From Lucifuga dentata (lineage: Eukaryota > Chordata > Actinopteri > Ophidiiformes > Bythitidae), in assembly GCA_014773175.1 (NCBI GenBank), contig VXCM01001271.1, positions 142,669 through 206,668 on the forward strand: DNA of 64,000 nucleotides, given 5' to 3'. Below, one piece after another: positions 55,416 through 64,000 of the stretch. Position numbers and translations under genes: made by a program. A model generated the notes under the pieces. It was not told the DNA's origin. It did no database searches and saw nothing but the letters and a program-made list of their open reading frames with translations. Each line of letters starts with the position of its first letter. Position 1 is the stretch's first letter.

Positions 55416-56282
55416 GGCTTTGAGCAGTAACACAAAATACAGCGCAAAAACATGCAATAAACTAATGTGTAGCTGAGATGATGCTGATTCAGGATTTAGC
55501 AGAAATATCCAGATTTTTACAATTCAAAATTTCAGGTCTTATTTTAGTAAAGGATTTTTACAGAGCAAATGCAAATAAAAGTCAAATGCTACCTTTAAAA
55601 AAAAAAAAAAAAGTTGTGAACATACATAGACAAAACAAAATGTCACACTTCAGATCAGCAGCAGTGTGTGTGTGTGTGTGTGTGTTTTGGGGGTAGTGAA
55701 GGCTTTAGAAGACCCCCGCCCCTCTCCTTTAACGTGAAGAGGAAGCCTCTAAAGTTGACGGGCATTAATGCGATCCCCATCAGTCACAGCACAAAGAACA
55801 GCCACAGGTCGCCCATATGGACGCAGGCTCGACATCTGCTCAGGAATCACTTTCTTTTTACAGCTCCAGCCAATCACAGAGCTCCTTCTGCAACCTCTCT
55901 ACCTAGCTACAACAAACCTCTGGCTTCTGATTGGCTGGACGGCTATTGTCACTAATAGCATCTGTCTCAATTAAGCTGTAAATGTCCCTTAGGTAAATAA
56001 GTGTTTTTATTGCTTTTCTATGTGTGTCTCTGATTGATTAGTGCAAAGAAAAGCAAATGAAGGAGTCGTGTTAAAAGCTGTTTTATTTTCCTTTAGAAAA
56101 TGTTAATTTGCATATGTGCACTGACCCAAAATGTTAATTATTTTCTATACAGCACATAATTAAAAAAAAAATTCATATGTTGAAGGGACTTATTGTTAAA
56201 GTAGATGCAATTCTTCCTTAAGCCTATAATCTTTGATTTGCATATGTCATGTATTTGCTTATTTAATGTCACCTTAACATAC
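55416..56282. other. No gene recognised
   Basis: Poly-A at 55597-55612 and (GT)n at 55662-55684. 55720-55980 is GC-elevated unique sequence with short ORFs and no domain. Confidence 0.4.
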
Positions 56283-57415
56283 AATGTTCGATTGATAAGT
56301 TGTGAGCCTTGCACAGACTCAAACTCAGGGGCCCCTTTACATTAAAATGTGATCTCTGTATCTGGATACACTGTCCGAAAATGGCATCCAGTGTAGGCAT
56401 TGCATTTACACCTTGTATTAAAAGGCGTTCTCGTTAACCAGATTCTACCTGTACTTTGATCAGATTTCTGTAGGTGGGTTGTTACACCTGTGTAAAGCCT
56501 GTTTCCTCTTTGCTACATGAACGAGTTTCATACATTTTTTAAAAGCACGAATAACTTTTTAGCATGGGCTGTCACTGTTCCATGTTCTGTTCATGTCCTG
56601 TCCATGTTCCATTTACAGTATATCACCACTTCAGATTCAAAATAACTTTATTAACAAGAGCGAACAGTGAGCGGAAGGACAAGTTGAGGTTTTCAACTTT
56701 ATTTTACAAATGTGTCCCTGCTGTACAGATTGCATTTACACCTGCGATCCAATCACTGTACAGGCAGCAAGGAATCAGATTGCATTTGGGTCATAAAGCA
56801 TTCTGTATGCATTACCGTACATTTTCATTACCTGGATAATGTGTCTAGATACAGGTTGAATTTTAAATCAAATTATAATTGGGGCCAGATGTAGTGCAGT
56901 TGATAAGCTTCCGATCTCATTCCAATTCAACACACCTCTGCTAACAATGCTGGATTTTATCCCAGTTTCATACGTTGTAGATGTCCTTCTGTTGGTTTTC
57001 CAAAACAAAAAAAAAAAAAAAAAAANAAAAAAAAAAAAAAAAAAAAAAAGCCTCCACGGCTAATATGAATAATCATCAGAGGAAAGCAGGTCCCAGCTAA
57101 AACCTTTTTTCATATTTTGAAAGAAAAAAAAATGTTTGGGGAGAACTTAAAGTTCTGAAGGGCCAAATCAGGTGAGCAGGGTGCTGAAGTAATTCATCAT
57201 GGATAGCAGCCAGCGAGAACATAATCATTACACGATGACCTAATTCGTCCAGTTTGTACAACTCAGAGCCTTCGGTGTGTTTGGAATTTGTGACTTAGAA
57301 TCACAACCAAATGAATGAAGCTGACGTGCAAAAACACATTAAAAAAATTATAAACTACGACAGTGAGTTCTCACTTTCTTATGCACAAGGCTCAATACTT
57401 ATCAATCAACCCAGA
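56283..57415 (-). mobile_element. Mariner relic with a nested element
   Basis: The left end is TTCGATTGATAAGTTGTGAG and the right end AAGGCTCAATACTTATCAAT. After removing 56329-56886 it is about 570 bp, the same deleted form as at 26725-27297. On the minus strand near 57190-57150 the reading SAPCSPDLALQNFK corresponds to SPDLAPSDY: the first Asp is kept, the catalytic Asp position is again Asn. A poly-A run with N at 57026 lies inside. Confidence 0.8.
56329..56886. mobile_element. Family H element nested in mariner
   Basis: It begins GGGGCCCCTTTACATTAAAA and ends ATTATAATTGGGGCC, so only the terminal GGCCCC is clearly inverted. TTCAAAATAACTTTATTAAC..AGCGAACAG and TTTTCATTACCTGGATAATG match 36545-36886. 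Repeated GCATTTACACC and GGTATTAAAA-like motifs near the ends suggest a non-autonomous hAT-like element. Confidence 0.5.
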
Positions 57416-58908
57416 AAGCATAACCTTGATGAAAACTTTGGTTAAAAAGTGAAAGTTTTAAGACTTTTTTTGTTACATGTAATTGTTGTTTTAAAGAAAT
57501 TTCACTTGATTTCACTTTTATTCAACTTTTCTTAATGAATCAAATTATTTGATCGTGTGTGCCAATAAAATTTAAACGCCTCAGACATTACATCGTTTTA
57601 TTAAAGGGCTGAGGAGGAGATGTCAATGCCTGTATCCTCGGCAACAGGCTCGCCAAAACACCAACAACTGTCACTGACACACATACACACACCAACAAAC
57701 ACACACACACTTTGCAGCCATTCAGCACCATCTGCTGTATCTGTAGGCCAACCTCAGCTCTCCACACAGAGAATAGATTTTGGGAGGAGAAGGAGGAGGA
57801 GGAGGACTTGTTGTATAGAAAGGACACTTGAGAAGAGCCATGTGGCTGTAAAACGGGTGGAGGTGGGGGAGGGGGGCAGCGAGGTTGGCTGAGGTGAAAG
57901 GTTAGGGAGTTCAGACTGAGGAATATTGTGACACGGGGCAATTAAAGAGCCACCCAGCCTGTTCTTATGTCCATTAAGTATGAACATGCACAAATACACA
58001 CATGTGGAGGAGGATGCTGCATACGTGCACATTTTGTGTGGGTGAAATCCTGCAAATAGTGACTGACATTGATGTGCAAGTGGAAATACATACACTGATT
58101 GCAGAAAGCCTTGCCTTAAAAAAAAGAGGAAATAAACTTTTATAACCAAGAATTTTCCATTAAATGCAATGGAGACTTTGATAATCCCTTAAAATCTGCA
58201 ACACAGACATCAAAAGTTAAGGCGATTTAAGGTCATTTCATTGATTTTAATTTGAAAGATGGCACTTTTTTTTTGGTCATTGATGAACAAAATTAAAGGT
58301 AAAGTTTATTTCTTAAAGGTAAAATGTGCCAAAATAAATGGAAAGTGCTTCTTTATTTTGCTGTTTTGTTTCTTTTTTAAGCTTTTGGATTATAGTTTGA
58401 TGTCTAATAAAACTTCCTCTTTGTCAGTTGGGTGCCATGTTTTTCTGATTCTCTTTAGACATTTTGAATATTCACACTAGAAAAAAAAAACCTTAAAAAA
58501 AAAAAAAAAATATATATGCACTATATTTCAATGAACAAAATGCTAATATCTGTTTTTTGAAGCCATGCTTCTGCTCTAATTTTAAATGTAAAATACAGAT
58601 GAACTTTGTCTTCTTCTGTTGTCTCCTCAGTGGAGAGGTGGAGGTGACTGGGTGGTGGTGGTGGTGGGGAGGGTGTTGTTTATCAGAATTCATTTGTGAA
58701 TGGATGAATGAGAGCTGGCTTGTGCCGGGCACAGGGTCTCTCCTCTCCTCCTCCTTCTCCTCCTCCTCCTCCTCCTCCTTCTCCCTCTCTCTTTCTCTTT
58801 CTCCTTGTCATTAAATGGGGCAGCAGATGGAGCAAGTGTGGGGTTAGTTGCCGTGGTGATTTTAAAGAGCTGATTGCATTTCAGCTGGGCCTGCAGGGGC
58901 CTGCGAGG

Positions 58909-58945
<37 letters not shown>

Positions 58946-59434
58946 ATGGATACATGCAGTGATGGCAAAAGTAGAAAAACACTTTTCTTTAAGTCAGAGT
59001 AGCAAAACTACAATGAAAATCCTCCATATGAACTTAAAATTTTACTATTTTCTTTTATTTTCTTTTCGAAGAAAGGATGGAAGGAAAACTAATTTGTTGA
59101 TATTTTATTGTATAAGGAATGTAAGAAAAATGACTGTGCACTGTGAAATTGAGCAATGAGCAAATACATAAGTATGGAAACTCGTGAATCTGATTCTTAT
59201 CTGTGGATGTGTAATGAGATTTATAAATGTGTAAAACACTGTGTGCATTGAAAAATGTAAAGGGACATTTATGAATGAAATGTTTGTGTGGGATTTAATG
59301 ACAATATTTCTATCAATCAGGGAATCCAAAAAGTAAACAATAAAAACCATTGATTTGAACATCTTGTATAGTATGTTGTCTCTAATCATGACCAGAATCT
59401 ATAAATTAACCAACACATCCACATGTGTTGGTTA
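57416..59434. other. No gene recognised; several simple repeats
   Basis: (AGG)n at 57786-57806, A run at 58480-58510, (TCC)n at 58743-58782, (GT)n at 58912-58941. At 58955-59060 GATGGCAAAAGTAGAAAAAC.. AATCCTCC is faintly like the AAGTA-type repeats. ORFs on both strands over 57588-58149 are low-complexity or domainless. Confidence 0.4.
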
Positions 59435-59740
59435 GTTGAAGATGTCATGGCTGATGTCATCACCATCTTGGTTAAATGAAAATCAGAAGGTGTTTAGTCA
59501 TTTATCTGGAGAGGATCTTAATGACTGGATGTGTCTGCAGCTCTCAGGCTAAATTCTGCAACACCTGCTGCTCAAGGAGCGAGAAACAAATACCTTTAAT
59601 CTGATGACAACAAGGGTGGAATTCACTGTGAAAACTTATTGATAGAGAAATTACAGCTGTTAAAGTCAGAGCAAGATAAATTTCCATGCACTTAATAAGC
59701 ATAGCATTACTTGAAAAGCATTTTTAACATTATTACAGAT

Positions 59741-59806
<66 letters not shown>

Positions 59807-59807
59807 C
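59435..59807. repeat. Locus-specific 310-bp repeat, copy 1, with (GATA)n
   Basis: GGTGTTTAGTCATTTATCTGG, then GTCTGCAGCTCTCAGGCTAA, then TGCAACACCTGCTGCTCAAG and GATTTACAGCTGTTAAA-like blocks align with 62459-62716 and 62878-63195. (GATA)n follows at 59744-59806. Confidence 0.85.
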
Positions 59808-59829
59808 TATCTGAGCAACTGCCTAACCA

Positions 59830-59887
59830 CCTGTTTGCCAATGAGCTAGCAGTAATTTAGCATACTGCTAACTCATTGGCAAACAGG
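59830..59887. repeat. 25-bp inverted repeat, 8-base loop
   Basis: The arm 59830-59854 pairs with 59863-59887 with one mismatch; the loop is ATTTAGCA. Related CACCTGTTTGC..ATGAGCTAGC sequence occurs again at 62109-62135. Confidence 0.9.
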
Positions 59888-59929
59888 CAGCAATGAGCTA
59901 GCATAGCAAAGTACTAATACTATGCTATG

Positions 59930-62080
59930 GAACTACACAACGATTTCAACTTCAAAGAGGTTTAAAACAAGGCTGTCCAGTTTCCCCATTTCTATTTTTA
60001 TTGGTCACTCAAGTAATGGCATCCCATATCAAAATGAGCAATTTTCAGGGAATTTCAGCGTTGGGGAGAGAATTTAAAATTTGTCAGCTAGCAGACGATA
60101 CTTCGTTATTTTTAAGGAACAAAGATGAAATTCCCAAAGCATTACAGTGCATTGAACATTTTTCNATACTTCGTTATTTTTAAGGAACAAAGATGAAATT
60201 CCCAAAGCATTACAGTGCATTGAACATTTTTCTATAGTATCTGGTTTAAAGATGAATGTCAAGAAATCTGTCCTTTTCCCACTTAAAGTTTGTAATTTGT
60301 CTCAAATACATGACATTGAGATAAAATATAGTCTCATATTTGGGAATAATACTTTGTAAAGATGAAAAAATGCGTACAAAATTGAATTTTGATACAATTA
60401 TTAACCAAAAACAGGTTCAATATATGGTTATCTAGAGATTTATCATTACAAGGAAGAACTCTTTTATCAAAGGCTGAAGGCATTTCAAGATCTGCATATG
60501 TATCATTTTCGTTAGATATACCATCTGAAATTTATAAAATACATAATTCACAATTATTGAACTTCATCTGGAAAAATAAACCTCTACTTAAAAAGAGATA
60601 TTTTGTATAACAGCAAAAATAACGGGGGTCTGGAAGTCTTAGATTATGAAACACTTAATAGCTTTAAAATAAATTGGCTCATCAGATGTTTGAATAAGCA
60701 AAATAGCATTTGGAACACCTTTCCCAAATACCTATTCAGTAATGTTGGTGGAATCGAATTTTTTCTTAAATGTAACTATTCTGTTAACAAATTACCTATT
60801 AAGCTAGCTAATTTCCACAAACAGGCACTACTAGCATGGACCTTGGCCTATAAGCACAACTTCTCTCCACACAGATATTACATATGGAACAACAAAGATA
60901 TTCAGTTTAAACATAAAACTCTATTTATTCAGAAATGGTTTGACAACAATATCAATGTTTTACAACGTTTGAATGAAGATGGGTTTTTATTGTCTTAAGA
61001 AGAATTTCTGAAAAAGTTTGAATTACCTGTCACACTGAAAGAATATGTATTGGTGTTTGATGCTGTTCCAAAAGGTGCTTTACAGGTTTTGAAAAGCTCT
61101 CATAATGACACATTTCAATCATCCGATTGGAAAAAAATACATCTTCATTGGTGATATAGATGTCTTAAATAAGAAAGTTAGTAATAAACAAATCCGGAAT
61201 ACCCTTGTAGAAAATAACATTCCTCCAATGCAAATGTTCTGGTCTTNAGTAATAAACAAATCCGGAATACCCTTGTAGAAAATAACATTCCTCCAATGCA
61301 AATGTTCTGGTCTTCTATTTATGGTGAATTAAATTGGAAAAAGGCATGGAGTATATCAGACAAATATTGCATTAGTAATAAAATGAAAGAGGTGTCATTT
61401 AAAATTTTACATAGAATATATCCTGTGAATCACATTTTGGAAAAATTTAAACTGAATATTAATTACTCTTGTGATTTCTATGGTTTAATTAAAGAGACAA
61501 ATTTTCATTTATTTTTCCATTGTATGTATTCCATAATGTTCTGGATTGATATGCAAAATATTTTGTCAAGAAAAACAGGTCAAATAGTTGTGGTTTATGA
61601 TCGTGATAATTTTATTTATTTTGAAAATAACTCAGTGGACAATAATATTAACTTTTTATCCAACTATTTATAATTATTGGCAAATTCCATATACATAAAA
61701 TGAAATGGACCAACAAAAAAACAAATTTTACCTTATTTCTAATTGATATCAGCCTATATTACAATTCTTTAGTCAAAATAAAAAAAATAAAAAAGCAACA
61801 AAGACCCAAACAATATTTGAAACCTATAAAATTATCAACTAATGTTACTTAATAATTTGTACTCTTTTATTTATTTAGATTTTATCCTCCTATATATATC
61901 TTTTTTATTGAATACAAAAAGAGCCTCTTGCACAATCCCTATGAATACATTTTTTGTAAATCTGACTTTTTTTAATATCATAACTGTATTCCCTGGCACT
62001 TTGTTTCCTCTTTTTGTTCTATAAATCTGTTTATTTGTTGTTTGAATTTAACTTTCCAATAGTTTATTTTAAAAAAAAAA
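59930..62080 (+). mobile_element. L1/Tx1-type LINE, 5'-truncated, with 19-bp target duplication
   Basis: The 2.15-kb insert is flanked by GTACTAATACTATGCTATG at 59911-59929 and 62081-62099 and ends in a 10-base A tail. The coding remnant starts in the reverse transcriptase: GLKQGCPVSPFLF, then ICQLADDTSLFLRN with the catalytic ADD near 60093. Downstream come RDLSLQGRTLLSKAEGISRS (60434), NKLPIKLANFHKQALLAWTL (60789) and KKAWSISDKYCISNKMKEVS (61335). In the C-terminal zinc-finger-like part the expected CxxC reads CDFY, followed by HLFFHC, so one ligand is lost. Stops and frameshifts (for example near 60357) make it inactive. Two exact 67-bp duplications around N (60165, 61247) are assembly errors within it. 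Confidence 0.92.
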
Positions 62081-62099
62081 GTACTAATACTATGCTATG

Positions 62100-62458
62100 C
62101 TACTGATGTTATGCTAACCACCTGTTTGCTGATGAGCTAGCATAGTATTAGTAGCATAGTATAGTAGTGTTGGGTGTGTGAGAACTAGTGGGAGGGAGGG
62201 AGGGTGAGGGTGTGGGTGGGTGTGGGTGTGTGTAAAGTTGATAACAGACGTGTGATGGTAAAAAACACCAGTTATTGAGAGGCCAGAATGATGCCCCCCC
62301 TTCAGATCCATCCCCCCTGCAAGTTTGGTGCCTGTCCAACTGCAGAATGTGGAGTTATTTAAGTGGCAATGCCTTTTATTGCTTTAAACAGCTTGTCTCA
62401 GGCTCAAACAGCCAAAAACAGCATTTTCACTGAAATCAGACATTTCCGTGTGGTTGAC
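62100..62458. other. GGGT-rich sequence and unique flank
   Basis: CTAGCATAGTATTAGTAGCA repeats follow the LINE target site. 62190-62235 is GGGAGGGAGGGTGAGGGTGT-like, a possible G-quadruplex former. No gene. Confidence 0.55.
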
Positions 62459-62763
62459 TGGTGCTTGTCATGGTTGGTGATGTCATGGTTGATGATGTCA
62501 TCAGCATCTTGGTTTGAAAGTCAGAAGGTGTTTGGTCATTTATCTGGAGAGGATCTTGATGTCTGCAGCTCTCAGACTAAACTCTGCAACACCTGCTGCT
62601 CAAGGAACAAATACCTTTAGTCTCATGACAAAAAAGGGTGGGACTTTTTGTGAAAACTAATCAATAGAGAGATTACAGCTGTTAAAATCAGAGCAAGGTA
62701 AATTTCCATGCACTTGGTAGATAGGTAGGTGGATGGATGGATGGATGGATGGATGGATGGATG

Positions 62764-62820
<57 letters not shown>
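62459..62820. repeat. Locus-specific repeat, copy 2, with (GGAT)n(GATA)n
   Basis: Aligned to copy 1 from CTGGTGCTTGTCATGG to TTTCCATGCACTT. The tail is GGAT units (62730-62764), then GATA units (62763-62819). Confidence 0.9.
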
Positions 62821-62877
62821 TTTTGTTAACGTGCTCATTTACACATATATGCAGATTAAATGTGTTTGGTGTAAATA

Positions 62878-63290
62878 GCTGGTGCTTGTCGTAGTTGCTG
62901 ATCTCATTGTTGATGATGTCATCAGCATCTTGCTTCATTTAAACACAGAAGGTGTTTGGTCATTTATCTAGAGAGGATCTTGATGTCTGCAGCTCTCAGA
63001 CTAAACTCTGCAACACCTGCTGCTCAAGGAGCGAGAAACAAATAGTCTCATAACAACAAGGGTGGGATTTATCGTGATCAATAGAGAGATTACAGCTGTT
63101 AAAATCAAAGTAAGGTAAATTTACATGCACTTAATAAGCTTTACAAACTATGAAGCATATCTATTTTTACTTGGAAACGATTTTTAGCATCATTGTATGT
63201 ATGTATGTAGGTAGGTAGGTAGGTAGGTAAGTAGATAGGTACGTAGGTGGAAGAATAGATGGATAGATAATGAATCGATAGAAAGATAGT
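62878..63290. repeat. Locus-specific repeat, copy 3, with GTAT/GGTA tail
   Basis: It starts 419 bases after copy 2. It retains GATGATGTCATCAGCATCTT, CTGCAGCTCTCAGACTAAAC and AGATTACAGCTGTTAAAATC. The tail is degenerate GTAT, GGTA and GATA units (63195-63290). Confidence 0.9.
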
Positions 63291-63879
63291 TGGAGGGATA
63301 AATTGTTTTTATCCACTCACAAGACTAGAGTGGCAACCGAGCAAAAACCTCACAACCAGTCTAGCAATGACATTAAGTTCTGCTCACGTAACAAGCACGC
63401 TGACAATTTTCTGTGGAAATGCAAGAGAGGATTAAGGAATGAAGGTCGATTCAGAGCCTGAAACTGCTTGGATCTGATTAAATGTAGCTGATTGGTGCTG
63501 CTGGTCTGAATGTTGTCTGAGGTGACCAGCCTACTGGATATCTGGAACACAACTTCTACATTCTGGAATTATCTTTTGAAATCCTCATGATCGCTCATGG
63601 ACTCCACCAGGCTGTGGACCTGGTCTGAAACACAACTCAGATAAAACTACAGCAGTTCAAAAGATCCACAACACAGAGAGCTTTTAGAGCAGCAACAAGT
63701 GCAGTAGAAAACTACATCACATGGATGGAGATCCATGCCGCCATGTCAACGTATGTGCTTGAACCTCTCCATGGCTGGCGGCCCTCTACTGTACGCAAAG
63801 TACATGGGTTGAAGTACAGTAATGAAGTTAAAGTCTGCCATGAAGTACAGGAGAGCAGCATCGTATCAAAATGCATCCT
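63291..63879. other. No gene recognised
   Basis: Unique sequence. A 66-codon minus ORF (63350-63550) has no domain. Confidence 0.4.
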
Positions 63880-64000
63880 CTGAGGACTTCCGGTGGCGCC
63901 ATGTTTGGAGACACACGTATCGGGTAGTAGCTCACTCTAAACCCAGTTTGCTATGGCTGTTTGCAGGGCTATTTCATAATTTATATGGCCAAGACAAGAT
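63880..64000 (+). mobile_element. Possible 5' end of a LINE running off the window
   Basis: GACTTCCGGTGGCGCCATGT followed by TTGGAGACACACGTATCGGG resembles the CpG-rich 5' starts of fish L1/Tx1-type elements. No coding sequence is reached before the window ends, so this rests on a short stretch. Confidence 0.3.

Noticed and set aside
59744..59807. CRISPR-like regular array
   Set aside because: Uniform GATA units without distinct spacers; it is a microsatellite in a eukaryotic genome.
60098..60232. Tandem duplication inside the LINE reverse transcriptase
   Set aside because: Exact 67-bp copies around an N, the same size as at 31491 and 61247, so an assembly overlap is far more likely.
61180..61314. 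Second tandem duplication in the LINE
   Set aside because: Same artefact pattern: 67 bp, exact, with N between.

Overview
The window looks like a piece of a bony-fish nuclear genome, probably an intergenic or long-intron stretch. It is AT-rich and full of dinucleotide and tetranucleotide microsatellites. It carries SINE tails, L2-like and L1/Tx1-like LINE fragments, and mariner, hAT and TTAA-flanked DNA-transposon remnants of kinds common in teleosts. I could not support any intact protein-coding gene, rRNA, tRNA or CRISPR array. Single N characters mark unresolved assembly joins. Five of them sit between exact or near-exact direct duplications, and in the clearest cases these are 55 or 67 bp long.

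The dominant component is a non-autonomous DNA transposon of about 550-590 bp with long inverted ends. It occupies about a tenth of the window in 14 whole or partial copies. Seven copies end in TTAA on both sides. One copy (5398-6091) sits inside a mariner relic whose interrupted sequence lines up across the insertion, so the boundaries and the TTAA target duplication can be read directly. Three copies (30029, 48213, 50476) form a separate subfamily.

Layout: 0-6.1 kb holds TTAA elements, a hAT relic inside another small element, and a mariner with nested insertions. From 6.1 to 20 kb there are low-copy blocks, one more full TTAA copy, LINE/SINE tails and purine-rich compound repeats. From 20 to 34 kb there are AT-rich tracts, a rearranged TTAA copy, a second TTAA-type family, the best mariner relic, three full TTAA copies and a 570-base pyrimidine tract. 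From 34 to 46 kb there is a CpG-bearing block, several short inverted-repeat elements, an L2-type RT fragment, a tRNA-derived SINE, a minus-strand LINE fragment and a hAT element. From 46 to 57.4 kb there are two more TTAA copies, microsatellites, a minisatellite and another nested mariner. From 59.4 to 63.3 kb a three-copy, roughly 310-bp unit with GATA-type tails is interrupted by a 2.15-kb L1/Tx1-type LINE with a 19-bp target duplication.

No gene pathway can be described. The information here is a stratigraphy of mobile-element insertions, plus a few non-repetitive GC-elevated blocks that may be conserved non-coding DNA or unrecognised exons.
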